Source: JBBRVP01 sp038246785 | Lineage (GTDB): Bacteria > Actinomycetota > Actinomycetes > Jiangellales > Jiangellaceae | Assembly (NCBI GenBank): GCA_038246785.1 | Contig: JBBRVP010000022.1 | Coordinates: forward strand, 1 to 49,022 | Length of the DNA: 49,022 nt | Direction of reading: 5' to 3' | Part shown: positions 36,052 through 44,661 of the stretch, in pieces | Position numbering within the stretch: the first letter of the stretch is position 1 | Layout: each line of letters begins with the position of its first letter | Translations under genes and position numbers: made by a program | The notes under the pieces: model-generated | What the model was told of the DNA's origin: nothing | The model's database searches: none | The model's input: the letters and a program-made list of their open reading frames with translations, nothing else

Positions 36052-36825
36052 TCAGACCGTGTCGAGCCAGCCGCGCAGCGCTTCGCTCACGGCGTCGGGT
36101 CGCTCGACGCTGGACAGGTGACCCGAGCCGCTGACGACCATGAGGCGGGCGTCGGGCAGGGCCTCGACCATGGCCCGGGCCTCGGCCATCGGGGTCAGCT
36201 CGTCCTCGTCGCCGACCACGACGAGCGCCGGTACGTCGGCGGTACGCAGCACGTCGAAAGAATCCGGCCGGGCGGCCATGGCCCGCTGGGCCCAGGCGAC
36301 GCCGGCCGGACGGACCGCCTCGAGCCAGCCGGAGACGCGCTCGACGACGTGCAGCCGGGAGTCGCGCGTGGTCGGCCCGAGCAGGGCGTCGAGCATGGGC
36401 CGCACAGCGTCCGCGCCCTGCTCGAGCACCGCCTCCGCGACCCGAAGCCGGTTGGCGCGCGCAGCGTCGCCGTCGGCCGCGGCCTTGGTGTCGACGAGGA
36501 CGAGGCCGCGCACCCGCTCGGGGTACCGGCGCAGGAACGCCATCGCGACGTAGCCGCCCATCGACAGCCCGCCGAGCACGACGCGGTCGAGCGCGAGCCG
36601 GTCGAGCAGGTCGCGGACGTCCTCGGCCATCGCGTCGAGCGTGGGCGGGCCGTCGCCCGGGTCGGGCGATGCGCCGAAGCCTCGCAGGTCCGGGGTCAGG
36701 ACGCGGGCCTGCGCGGCGAGGTCGGTCCGCTGCGCGGCCCAGACCTGCTGGGAGAGCGGAAAGGCGTGCAGCAGCACGAGCGGGTCGCCCGACCCGGTCT
36801 CGGTCCAGGCCAGCTCCACGGTCAT
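36052..36825 (-). CDS. Alpha/beta hydrolase
   Basis: A 257-residue alpha/beta-hydrolase with the HAFPLSQQVW oxyanion segment, nucleophile elbow GGLSMGGYVAM (Ser), an acid in VVGDEDELTP and catalytic His in GSGHLSSVE near the C terminus. It resembles 3-oxoadipate enol-lactonase and haloperoxidase-like hydrolases; substrate unknown. Its ATG overlaps the stop of the upstream hydrolase (ATGA). Converges with the AsnB-like gene, 27 bp apart. Confidence 0.85.
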   Translation of the reverse strand: MTVELAWTETGSGDPLVLLHAFPLSQQVWAAQRTDLAAQARVLTPDLRGFGASPDPGDGPPTLDAMAEDVRDLLDRLALDRVVLGGLSMGGYVAMAFLRRYPERVRGLVLVDTKAAADGDAARANRLRVAEAVLEQGADAVRPMLDALLGPTTRDSRLHVVERVSGWLEAVRPAGVAWAQRAMAARPDSFDVLRTADVPALVVVGDEDELTPMAEARAMVEALPDARLMVVSGSGHLSSVERPDAVSEALRGWLDTV

Positions 36826-37562
36826 ACGGACACCCGGAACGTCTCGGCCGGGCCGTCCCACTGGTCAGCCAGTGGGGCCGCGCCGGGCACGACCCGGGCG
36901 ACGACCTCGTCGAGCACCCGGCGTACGAAGGGCTCGCCGACCCACAGGTGCCGCGCGCCGTCGACACCCACGACCTCGGCCTGCGGGACCCGGGCGAAGC
37001 GGCGCCGCGCCTCGTCGGGGCGCAGGTAGTCGTCGTGCTCGGGTACCAGGCAGAGCAGCGGCTTGGCGGAGGCCGCCCAGGCGTCGAGGTGCTGGTCCGT
37101 CGTCGAGCGCAGCGGCGGGCTGAGCAGGATCGCCCCGGTCACCGCCGGGTCGAGCCCGTGCATGAGGGCCAGGTCGGTCCCGAACGACCAGCCGAGCAGC
37201 CATCGTCGCGGCAGGTCGTGGAACTCGGCGTACTCGATCGCCGCGGCCACGTCGTAGCGCTCCCCCACGCCACCGTCGAACGATCCCTCGCTGCGCCCGG
37301 CCGGGCTGGCGGTGCCGCGCGTGTTGAAGCGCAGCACGGCGATCCCGGCGAGAGCGGGCAGCCGCCAGGCCGCCTTGCGGATGACGTGGCTGTCCATGAA
37401 GCCGCCATGAGTGGGCAGCGGGTGCAGGGTCAACAGCGTCGCCGCCAGCGCCCGGTCGAGCGGAACGGCGAGCTCGCCGACGAGGGTGAGACCGTCGGCC
37501 GTGTGCAGCGCCAGCGGCTCGCGGCGGGCCGGCAGGACGGTGTTGGCGTTGATCTCGACCAT
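36822..37562 (-). CDS. Alpha/beta hydrolase (dienelactone hydrolase/acyl esterase-like)
   Basis: The start ATG at 37562 gives MVEINANTVLPARREPLAL; a longer reading frame upstream is low-complexity and overlaps the repeats. The 246-residue protein has LHPLPTHGGFMDSHV, GIAVLRFNTRGTASPAGRSEG, the nucleophile elbow LLGWSFGTDLAL (Ser), EHDDYLRPDE (acid) and GARHLWVGEP (His). It resembles YpfH/CinA-type or KANL3-like hydrolases. It is coupled by a 4-nt overlap to the next hydrolase. Substrate unknown. Confidence 0.82.
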   Translation of the reverse strand: MVEINANTVLPARREPLALHTADGLTLVGELAVPLDRALAATLLTLHPLPTHGGFMDSHVIRKAAWRLPALAGIAVLRFNTRGTASPAGRSEGSFDGGVGERYDVAAAIEYAEFHDLPRRWLLGWSFGTDLALMHGLDPAVTGAILLSPPLRSTTDQHLDAWAASAKPLLCLVPEHDDYLRPDEARRRFARVPQAEVVGVDGARHLWVGEPFVRRVLDEVVARVVPGAAPLADQWDGPAETFRVSV

Positions 37563-37650
37563 GGCGGCACCAGCCTCCCACCCGCCCCCGGAGCCCCCGC
37601 GATCACCCTCGCCCCGACCCCGCCCGCGGCCCCCACCACCCCGCGAATCA

Positions 37651-37775
37651 GTCAGGCCGTGGCGGGGCTGGGGCCCCGCGAGGGCCTGACACACCCGCGG
37701 GGGCGGCAACCTGTCAGGCTGTCGCGGGGCTAGGGCCCCGTGAGGGCCTGACACATCCGCGGGGTGGGGCAACCT
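37651..37775. repeat. Two tandem copies of a 62-63-bp palindromic repeat
   Basis: Copy 1 (37651-37712) and copy 2 (37713-37775) both begin GTCAGGC and end GGCAACCT and differ at a handful of positions. Each contains an internal hairpin, TCAGGC...GGCCTGA enclosing GCGGGGC...GCCCCG. They fill much of the 237-bp gap between the 3-hydroxybutyryl-CoA dehydrogenase stop and the hydrolase start, both on the minus strand, and may double as a terminator. Confidence 0.8.
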
Positions 37776-37799
37776 GGGGTGGCGCAGGCCCCAACGCGG

Positions 37800-39578
37800 T
37801 CAGGCGTACGTGCGGAACCCGCGCCCGGTCTTGCGCCCGAGGTAGCCGGCCGTGACGAGGTGCTCGAGCAGCGGCGCCGGGGAGTAGCCCCGCTCGCGGA
37901 ACTCGAGGTACAGCGTGCGCTGAATCGCCAGCGAGACGTCCAGGCCCACGACGTCCAGCAGCGCGAACGGGCCCATCGGATAGCCGCAACCTGCCTTCAT
38001 CGCGGTGTCGATGGCGTCGATGTCGGCGTAATGCGCCTCGAGCATCTTGACGGCGTCGTTGAGGTAGGGGAACAGCAGCGCGTTGACGATGAAGCCCGCT
38101 CGGTCGGCGCACTGCACCGGGTGCTTGCCCAGCCGGCGGCACACGTCGACGACGGTGGCGACCACGTCTTCGGCGGTCGCGACGGTGTGGACCACCTCGA
38201 CGAGGCGCATCACCGGCGCCGGGTTGAAGAAGTGCATGCCGACGACGTCACCCGGGCGCTGCGTCGACGCGGCGCACTCGATGACCGGCAGCGAGGACGT
38301 CGTGGTCGCGAGGACCGCGCCCGGCTTGCAGATCTCGTCGAGGTTCTCGAACAGCGCCTGCTTGACGGCAAGCTCCTCCACGACGGCCTCGACGACGAGG
38401 TCGCAGCCAGCGAGGTCGTCGAGGTCGGTGCTCGCGGTGACCCGGCTCAGTACGGCGTCGCGCGCGGCCTCGTCGAGCTTGCCCCGCTGCACCGCCTTCT
38501 CGAGGCTCTTGGTGAGCCCGGCCTGCACCCGCTTGGCGCTCTCCGCGCTGCGGGCGACAAACACGACGTCGTGCCCGCCTTTGGCGATCACCTCGACGAT
38601 CCCGGTCGCCATCGTGCCCGAGCCGACGACGCCGACCGAGTGCACCGGCCGCAGCGACGCGCCGACGCCGCCGCCGGCGCCGGGGGTGAGCGCGTCGGCC
38701 ACCACGGTGCTCGAGTCGGGCTCCTCATAGGTGTAGAACCCACGCCCGGACTTCCGCCCGCGCAGGCCGGCGGTCACCATCTGCTTGAGGATCGGGGCCG
38801 GCGCGTGCAGCCGGTCGCGGCCCTGCTTGTACATCGTGTCGAGGATCTCGTACGCGGTGTCGAGCCCGATGAGGTCCATCAGCGCCAACGGCCCCATCGG
38901 CAGCCCGCAGCCGAGCACCATTGCGGCGTCGATGTCCTCGCGGGTGGCGTAGTGGCCCTCGTACATGCGTACGGCGTGGTTGAGGTAGCCGAACAGAAGC
39001 GTGTTGGCGATGAATCCGGCCTTGTCTCCCACCACGACCGGCTGCTTGCCGAGCCGCTCCACCAGCGCGGTGACGTCGTCAACCACGTCGGGCTCGGTGA
39101 CCACCGTGCGCACGACCTCGACGAAGTTCTGGACCGGCGCCGGATTGAAGAAGTGCATGCCGACCACCCGGCGCGGGTTGTGCGTCGCGACGGAGATCTC
39201 GGTCACCGACAGGCTCGAGGTGTTGGTGGCGAGTACGGCATCCGGACGGCAGATGGTGTCGAGCTTGCCGAAGATCTCGCGCTTGAGGTCGAGGTGCTCA
39301 GGCACCGCCTCGACGACCAGGTCGCAGTCGGCCAACTCCTCCAGCGACGTGGTCACGCGCACGCGACCGAGCAGGGCGGACGCCTCCTCCTCGGACAGCT
39401 TGCCGCGGTGGACCGCGCGGGTCGTCGAGTGCTGAAGGTGCTCGCGTCCGGCCCGTACGGTCGCCTCGTCGGCCTCGACGCCGACCACCTGCACCTCGTT
39501 GCGCGCAAGGACCTCCGCGATGCCGGCACCCATCGTGCCGAGGCCAACGACACCTACCGTCTCGAACGTTCTCGCCAT
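37800..39578 (-). CDS. hbd: 3-hydroxybutyryl-CoA dehydrogenase, tandem-duplicated (two complete units)
   Basis: Oxidises or reduces (S)-3-hydroxybutyryl-CoA/acetoacetyl-CoA with NAD(P). The 592-residue protein is two full 3-hydroxyacyl-CoA dehydrogenases in tandem: NAD loops GVVGLGTMGAGIAEVLA and GVVGSGTMATGIVEVIA, catalytic-His motifs GMHFFNPAPV in both halves, and C-terminal ends GRKSGRGFYTYEE and GRKTGRGFRTYA. A single unit is about 285 residues. The second Rossmann loop has Ala-Thr where the first has Gly-Ala. With AtoB and Ccr it supplies the C4 part of the ethylmalonyl-CoA route, given a crotonase encoded elsewhere. Confidence 0.93.
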   Translation of the reverse strand: MARTFETVGVVGLGTMGAGIAEVLARNEVQVVGVEADEATVRAGREHLQHSTTRAVHRGKLSEEEASALLGRVRVTTSLEELADCDLVVEAVPEHLDLKREIFGKLDTICRPDAVLATNTSSLSVTEISVATHNPRRVVGMHFFNPAPVQNFVEVVRTVVTEPDVVDDVTALVERLGKQPVVVGDKAGFIANTLLFGYLNHAVRMYEGHYATREDIDAAMVLGCGLPMGPLALMDLIGLDTAYEILDTMYKQGRDRLHAPAPILKQMVTAGLRGRKSGRGFYTYEEPDSSTVVADALTPGAGGGVGASLRPVHSVGVVGSGTMATGIVEVIAKGGHDVVFVARSAESAKRVQAGLTKSLEKAVQRGKLDEAARDAVLSRVTASTDLDDLAGCDLVVEAVVEELAVKQALFENLDEICKPGAVLATTTSSLPVIECAASTQRPGDVVGMHFFNPAPVMRLVEVVHTVATAEDVVATVVDVCRRLGKHPVQCADRAGFIVNALLFPYLNDAVKMLEAHYADIDAIDTAMKAGCGYPMGPFALLDVVGLDVSLAIQRTLYLEFRERGYSPAPLLEHLVTAGYLGRKTGRGFRTYA

Positions 39579-39703
39579 GTCCGGAGTCTGTCACGCGGGC
39601 GTGGCCGGGCGCAGTGACGTCGCTCACCGCCGCCGGCTGCACCTCGGACGCCACGGGTACCGCAGCCTCCGCCCGAGTCGGTGGGCCAGGGCCGCGCGGG
39701 CAT

Positions 39704-39709
39704 TACCGT
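39704..39709 (+). promoter_or_regulatory. Putative -10 hexamer for nucS
   Basis: TACCGT ends 6 nt before the GTG of nucS at 39716. This spacing fits a leaderless transcript and supports that start over the upstream in-frame codons, which encode no NucS-like sequence. Confidence 0.4.
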
Positions 39710-39715
39710 GCAGCC

Positions 39716-40375
39716 GTGCGCCTCGTCATCGCCCGATGCCAGGTCGACTACGTCGGGCGGCTGACGGCGCACCTGCCGATGGCCACCCGCCTCGTCCTCG
39801 TCAAGGCCGACGGCTCGGTGTCGATCCACGCCGACGACCGGGCCTACAAGCCGCTCAACTGGATGAGCCCACCGTGCCGGCTGGACGAGGACGGCGCGAC
39901 CTGGACCGTCGCCAACCCGGCCGGCGAACGGCTCGTGCTCACCATCGAGGAGGTGCTGCACGACAGCCGTCACGACCTCGGGGTCGATCCGGGTCTGGTC
40001 AAGGACGGCGTCGAGGCGCACCTGCAGCAGCTGCTCGCGACGCACGTCGAGACGCTGGGACCGGGCTGGACGCTGGTGCGTCGGGAGTACCCCACCCCCA
40101 TCGGGCCCGTCGATCTTCTCGTGCGCGACCACGGCGGCGCCCACGTCGCGGTGGAGGTGAAGCGGCGTGGCGAGATCGACGGTGTCGAGCAGCTGACGCG
40201 GTACCTCGACCTACTCAACCGCGACCCGCTGCTGGCCCCGGTGCGGGGCGTGCTCGCCGCCCAGGAGATCAGGCCGCAGGCACGGACGCTGGCTCGCGAC
40301 CGGGGCATCGACACGCTGGGACTCGACTACGACGAGCTGCGCGGGATCGAAGACCCCTCCCTGCGGCTGTTCTAG
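39716..40375 (+). CDS. nucS: Mismatch-specific endonuclease NucS/EndoMS
   Basis: Cuts both strands at mismatches in the non-canonical actinobacterial/archaeal mismatch-repair pathway. The 219-residue protein begins VRLVIARCQVDYVGRLTAHL, has the dimerisation N domain (YKPLNWMSPP), the PD-(D/E)XK-type core PIGPVDLLVRD and VAVEVKRRGEIDGVEQLTRY, and ends in SLRLF, the expected sliding-clamp-binding C terminus. Divergent from hbd. A putative leaderless promoter lies immediately upstream. Confidence 0.95.
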   Translation: MRLVIARCQVDYVGRLTAHLPMATRLVLVKADGSVSIHADDRAYKPLNWMSPPCRLDEDGATWTVANPAGERLVLTIEEVLHDSRHDLGVDPGLVKDGVEAHLQQLLATHVETLGPGWTLVRREYPTPIGPVDLLVRDHGGAHVAVEVKRRGEIDGVEQLTRYLDLLNRDPLLAPVRGVLAAQEIRPQARTLARDRGIDTLGLDYDELRGIEDPSLRLF

Positions 40376-40458
40376 GCACGGCCGTCCGCCGGACGGTGGA
40401 CGCGTGGCGCCGCCGTCCGGTGCTCGCGGGCCCGGTAGCCGCGGGCCATGATCCAGCC

Positions 40459-41316
40459 ATGGGTAGCAGGACGCCAGCGGCGTCGGTGACCGTGCGCGGG
40501 CTGCGCAAGGACTACGCCGGCGCGGCGGCGGTCGACGGCATCGACCTCGACGTCGCCCCGGGAGAGGTCTTCGCGCTGCTCGGACCGAACGGCGCGGGCA
40601 AGACGACGACCGTCGAGATCCTCGAGGGCTTCCGGGACCGGAACGGCGGCGACGTGCGGGTGCTCGGGCACGACCCGGCCCACCCGACACGCGCGTGGCG
40701 GTCCCGCATCGGCATCGTCCTGCAGACGCCGCGCGACCAAGGAGAGGTCACCGTCGAGGAGCTCGTCGGGAGCTTCGCCACGTTCTACCCCGACCCGCGC
40801 GACCCCGTGGAGGTGCTGCAGACCGTGGGGCTCGGCGAGAAACGGGGGACGCGTACCCGGCACCTGTCCGGCGGGCAGCGGCGCCGGCTCGACGTCGCCC
40901 TGGGGATCCTCGGGCGGCCCGAGCTGCTCTTCCTCGACGAGCCGACGACCGGCTTCGACCCGGAGGCCCGGCGCTCCTTCTGGAACCTCGTCGAGACGCT
41001 GTCGGCGGAGGGCACGACGATCCTGCTCACCACCCACTATCTCGACGAGGCCGAGCGGCTCGCTGACCGGGTCGCGGTCATCGTGCGCGGCCGCGTGGTA
41101 GCGCTGGACACGCCCGAACGGCTGGGCGGCCGCGATGCCGCCGACGCGGTCGTGCGCTGGGTGGAAGGCGGCTCGGTGCGCTCGACGTCCACCCGCACCC
41201 CCACCGCCTTGGTCGGCGAGCTGTCCGCCCGGCTCGGCGGCGAGGTGTCGGAACTGCAGGTCCTTCGGCCCACGCTCGAGGACACCTACCTCCGACTGAT
41301 CGAGGAGCAGCGATGA
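40459..41316 (+). CDS. ABC-2 type transporter ATP-binding protein (DrrA-like)
   Basis: A 285-residue ATPase: Walker A LLGPNGAGKTTTVE, Q-loop IGIVLQTPRD, signature RHLSGGQRRRLDVALG, Walker B LLFLDEPTTGFDPEA and H-loop LLTTHYLDEAERL, with the DrrA/CcmA-type C-terminal extension. CATGAT (40447-40452) sits 6 nt before the ATG, a possible leaderless -10. Its stop overlaps the permease start (ATGA). It forms an exporter with that permease, in one operon with a two-component system. Confidence 0.93.
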   Translation: MGSRTPAASVTVRGLRKDYAGAAAVDGIDLDVAPGEVFALLGPNGAGKTTTVEILEGFRDRNGGDVRVLGHDPAHPTRAWRSRIGIVLQTPRDQGEVTVEELVGSFATFYPDPRDPVEVLQTVGLGEKRGTRTRHLSGGQRRRLDVALGILGRPELLFLDEPTTGFDPEARRSFWNLVETLSAEGTTILLTTHYLDEAERLADRVAVIVRGRVVALDTPERLGGRDAADAVVRWVEGGSVRSTSTRTPTALVGELSARLGGEVSELQVLRPTLEDTYLRLIEEQR

Positions 41317-42161
41317 CCACGACGAACGGTACGTCGGGGTGCACCGCCCGGCGTGAGCAGCGGCCGTTGCCCGGGCTGGCCCGGCCGGCGCTGAGCCGGG
41401 TGGCCATGGAGCTGCGGGTGTTCTTCCGCGAGAAGGACCAGGTGCTGTTCACCTTCGCCTACCCGGTCATCATGCTGGCGATCTTCGGATCGGTCTTCTC
41501 CCAGGACATCGCCCCCGGCCTGTCGTTCAGCCAATACTTCCTCGCCGGCATGGTGGCCACCGGGATCATGCTCGTGAGCTTCCAGTCCCTCGCTATCACG
41601 ATCGCGATGGAGCGCGACGACGGGACGCTCAAACGGCTGGTCGGCACGCCGATGCCGCGGGCGGCCTACTTCCTCGGCAAGGTCGGCATGGTGCTCGTCG
41701 TCGGCGGGGTCCAGGTGGCGGTGCTGCTCGTCGTCGGGGCAACGCTGTTCGACGTGACCCTGCCCGGCGAGGTCGGGCCGTGGGTGACGTTCGGCTGGGT
41801 GGCGCTGCTCGGCCTGGCCGCGGGGACGCTGAGCGGCATCGCGTTCTCCAGTGTCCCGCGCTCGGGCAAGAGCGCGAGCGCCGTGGTGACCCCCGTCGTC
41901 CTCGTGCTGCAGTTCGCCTCCGGGATCTTCTTCGTCTACAGCGAGCTACCCGAGTGGATGCGCAGCATCGCCGCGCTCTTCCCGCTCAAGTGGATGGCCC
42001 AGGGCATGCGCTCGGTCTTCCTTCCCGAGTCGTCCGCGGCGCGAGAGGTGACCGGATCCTGGCAGCACGGGGCCACTGCCCTCGTGCTGATCGCCTGGAC
42101 GTTGGGCGCGCTCGTCCTGTGCCTGCGCACCTTCCGCTGGCAGCGCCGGGACGACGCATGA
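41313..42161 (+). CDS. ABC-2 type transporter permease
   Basis: A 282-residue permease with about six membrane segments, among them FTFAYPVIMLAIFGSVFSQD, FLAGMVATGIMLVSFQSLAI, a VVGGVQVAVLLVVGATLFDV segment and LVLIAWTLGALVLCLRTF. The ERDDGTLKRLVGTPMPRAAY cytoplasmic loop is typical of the DrrB family. ATGA overlaps couple it to the ATPase before and to the sensor kinase after. Exports an unknown drug, lipid or peptide. Confidence 0.92.
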   Translation: MTTTNGTSGCTARREQRPLPGLARPALSRVAMELRVFFREKDQVLFTFAYPVIMLAIFGSVFSQDIAPGLSFSQYFLAGMVATGIMLVSFQSLAITIAMERDDGTLKRLVGTPMPRAAYFLGKVGMVLVVGGVQVAVLLVVGATLFDVTLPGEVGPWVTFGWVALLGLAAGTLSGIAFSSVPRSGKSASAVVTPVVLVLQFASGIFFVYSELPEWMRSIAALFPLKWMAQGMRSVFLPESSAAREVTGSWQHGATALVLIAWTLGALVLCLRTFRWQRRDDA

Positions 42162-43330
42162 GCGAGGCCAGCGAGGAGTCGGCACCGCGCTCGTTCTGGG
42201 AGCGCAGCACGCTCGGCTGGCACGTCACGTTCGGGGTCGTCGCCACCGTCGTGGCCATCGGAGGCGCTGCCTCTGCGACCGGGGTCGCCCGAGCCGTCGT
42301 GCCCGCCCTCGTCGCCGTCATCGTCGCCGCGTACGTCGTCGCCGGCCGCCTCGCACTCGGCAGCGACCGGCTGCCGCTGGCCCTGGGCTACCTCGTCCCG
42401 GCGTGGCTGGCCCTGCTGGCCATCGTCGTCCGCGCCGACGTGGGCTACCTGCTCTTGTTCGTGCTGTTCCCGCAGTCGTGGGCGATGCTGCCGAGCCGGC
42501 GCACCGCCGTGGTGTGGAACTGCCTCACCGTCGCCGCCCTCGTGGCGGTGCAGCTCGAGCAGGGCGGCGACACCGGCTGGGCGGTGCTGTTCGGCATCGC
42601 CCAGCTCGCCCTGACACTCCTGCTCGGCCTGTGGATCTCCGGCATCGTCGCGGAGAGCACGCGGCGGGCCGAGCTGCTCGAGGCGCTGCAGCGCACCCGA
42701 GCCGAGCTCGCCGAGGCCGAGCGGGCCCGTGGCGTCCTCGCTGAGCGCGAGCGGCTGGCCCGCGAGATCCACGACACCCTCGCCCAGGGCTTCACCAGCG
42801 TGCTGACCCTGGCGCAGGCGGCCGAGGCGGCACTGGACCGGGACCCGGCTGTCGCAGCCGCCCGGCTCCAGCTGCTGGAGCAGACCGCCCGCGACAACCT
42901 CGCGGAGGCGCGCGTCCTGGTCGCCGCGCTGGGCCCGGTCGACCTGAGCGGCAGCACGCTCGCCGAGGCGCTCCGCCGCCTGGCCGGCCGGTTCTCGGCC
43001 GAGACCGGGATACCGGTGTCGGTGGAGGTCGACCCGACGACCGGGCTGGCCCTGTCCGCGAACGCCGAGGTGGTGCTCGTGCGAGCGGCGCAGGAGGCGC
43101 TGGCCAACGTCCGTCGTCATGCCGGAGCGGCGGCTGTCACGCTACGGCTGCGCCGCGACGCGACGGGCGCCGAGCTCGTCATCGACGACGACGGCCGCGG
43201 GACGGCCGCCGACGAGGCCAGCGGCTACGGGCTCGCCGGCATGCGGGCGCGCGCCCGCGAGGTCGGCGGCGCGGTCGAGGTCAGCAGCCGTCCCGGCGTC
43301 GGGACCACCGTGCGCGTCAGCGTCCCGTAG
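42158..43330 (+). CDS. Sensor histidine kinase, NarL/DesK-like (HisKA_3)
   Basis: The 390-residue protein has about five or six N-terminal membrane helices (GWHVTFGVVATVVAIGGAAS, RAVVPALVAVIVAAYVVAG, LVPAWLALLAIVVRADVG and others), a linker coiled coil (RRAELLEALQRTRAELAEAE), phospho-acceptor His205 in LAREIHDTLAQGFTSVL and an HATPase domain with ALANVRRHAGA, VIDDDGRG and GYGLAGMRAR. ATGA overlap with the permease gene; the response regulator follows after 10 nt. It probably senses membrane stress or the exported compound. Confidence 0.94.
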   Translation: MSEASEESAPRSFWERSTLGWHVTFGVVATVVAIGGAASATGVARAVVPALVAVIVAAYVVAGRLALGSDRLPLALGYLVPAWLALLAIVVRADVGYLLLFVLFPQSWAMLPSRRTAVVWNCLTVAALVAVQLEQGGDTGWAVLFGIAQLALTLLLGLWISGIVAESTRRAELLEALQRTRAELAEAERARGVLAERERLAREIHDTLAQGFTSVLTLAQAAEAALDRDPAVAAARLQLLEQTARDNLAEARVLVAALGPVDLSGSTLAEALRRLAGRFSAETGIPVSVEVDPTTGLALSANAEVVLVRAAQEALANVRRHAGAAAVTLRLRRDATGAELVIDDDGRGTAADEASGYGLAGMRARAREVGGAVEVSSRPGVGTTVRVSVP

Positions 43331-43340
43331 CGTCACCCCG

Positions 43341-43976
43341 GTGAGCGTCCGCGTCCTGCTCGCCGACGACCACCCGGTCGTGCGAGCCGGGGTGATCGGG
43401 ATGCTGGAGGCGGCCGAGGACATCGAGGTGGTGGGGGAGGCCGCCGACGGGACCACGGCGGTCGAGCTGGCAGCCGCCCTGCTGCCCGACGTGGTCCTCA
43501 TGGACCTGCGCATGCCAGGACTGGACGGAGCCGCGGCCAGCGCGCGCATCGCCACCGAGGCGCCCGGCGTGCGGGTGCTCGTGCTCACCACGTACGACGC
43601 GGACGCCGACATCGTCCGGGCAGTCGAGGCAGGCGCATCCGGCTACCTGCTCAAGGACACCCCGCGCGAGCAGCTGACCGAGGCGGTGCGAGCTGCCGCC
43701 CGGGGTGAGACGGTACTGGCCCCTCCGGTGGCCGCCCGGCTGGTCTCCCGGCTGCGCGAGCCGGCCGGTGCGGCGCCGACGGCGCGCGAGCTCGACGTGC
43801 TGCGGCTGGTCGCCCAGGGGCTGTCCAACGTCGAGATCGGTCGGGAGCTGTTCATCGGCGAGGCAACCGTGAAGACGCACCTTTTGCGCGTCTTCGCCAA
43901 GCTGGGCGTCGACGACCGGACCAGGGCCGTGACGATCGCCTATGAGCGCGGGCTGCTGCCCGCCCCGGGCCGCTGA
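43341..43976 (+). CDS. Response regulator, NarL/LuxR family
   Basis: The 211-residue protein has a receiver domain (VRVLLADDHPVVRAGV, phospho-acceptor Asp55 in VVLMDLRMPGLDG, TTYDADADIVRAVEAGA, YLLKDTPREQL) and a LuxR-type helix-turn-helix (PTARELDVLRLVAQGLSNVE, EATVKTHLLRVFAKLG). GTG start after the kinase stop. It likely regulates the upstream ABC exporter in the same operon. Confidence 0.95.
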   Translation: MSVRVLLADDHPVVRAGVIGMLEAAEDIEVVGEAADGTTAVELAAALLPDVVLMDLRMPGLDGAAASARIATEAPGVRVLVLTTYDADADIVRAVEAGASGYLLKDTPREQLTEAVRAAARGETVLAPPVAARLVSRLREPAGAAPTARELDVLRLVAQGLSNVEIGRELFIGEATVKTHLLRVFAKLGVDDRTRAVTIAYERGLLPAPGR

Positions 43977-43986
43977 GGCCGCTGCG

Positions 43987-44661
43987 ATGAAGCCCTCCGT
44001 CGACCTGCGGGTCCACGACGTGTGCTTCGCGCACTGGCGGGTGGCACCGGAACGGGTGGCCGCGCTGCTGCCTTCCGGCGCCGAGCCCGACGTCGTCGAC
44101 GGTGCCGGCCACGTCGGCCTGCTCGCCATGCGCTGCACGGACGTCCGTCCGCTGGGGCTGCCGGCCGTGCCCGCGCTGTCGTCCTACGTCCAGGTCAACG
44201 TCCGGCTCTACGCCCGCGGGCCGGACGGCCGGCCGGCTGTGGTGTTCCGCTCCCTGGACGTGTCGTCGGGGGTCGTGGCGGCGCTCGGTCGGGTCGGGAC
44301 CGGGCTGCCCTGGTTGTGGTCGTCGGTGCGGGGGTCGCGCGACGGGCGTGTGTCCGGCTATGACGTGCGGCGCCGCAGGTCGGGGCTGCGGGCACGGCTG
44401 GCCCTACGCGTGGGCGAGCGGACCTCGGGTGGCCCGCTCGAGCGGCGGCTCGTCGAGCAGCAGTCGGCGCTGCTGCGACGCGCCGGGCGGCTGCTGCGCT
44501 GGGACGACGAGCACGAGCGCTGGCCGCTGCACCGAGCCGAGGTGGTCGCGGTCGACGACGCCCTGGTGCGGGCAGCCGGGGTGCCGGTGGCCGACGCCGA
44601 TCCGGTGAGCGTGCTGTGGTCGCCGGGGCTCGCGATGCGGCTCACGCCGGCCCCCGGCTGA
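43987..44661 (+). CDS. DUF2071 (YqjF-like) protein
   Basis: A 224-residue soluble protein with the DUF2071/YqjF pattern: VCFAHWRVAPERVAALLPSG, AGHVGLLAMRC, VPALSSYVQVNVRLYARG and VVFRSLDVSSGVVAA, ending in VSVLWSPGLAMRL. Family function is unknown. It starts 10 nt after the response regulator, so it may belong to the same operon. Its stop directly abuts the stop of the convergent membrane-protein gene. Confidence 0.8.
   Translation: MKPSVDLRVHDVCFAHWRVAPERVAALLPSGAEPDVVDGAGHVGLLAMRCTDVRPLGLPAVPALSSYVQVNVRLYARGPDGRPAVVFRSLDVSSGVVAALGRVGTGLPWLWSSVRGSRDGRVSGYDVRRRRSGLRARLALRVGERTSGGPLERRLVEQQSALLRRAGRLLRWDDEHERWPLHRAEVVAVDDALVRAAGVPVADADPVSVLWSPGLAMRLTPAPG

Noticed and set aside
37563..37772. 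N-terminal extension of the second alpha/beta hydrolase by about 70 codons
   Set aside because: The extension is low-complexity, runs through the palindromic repeats, and the hydrolase fold begins after the ATG at 37562.
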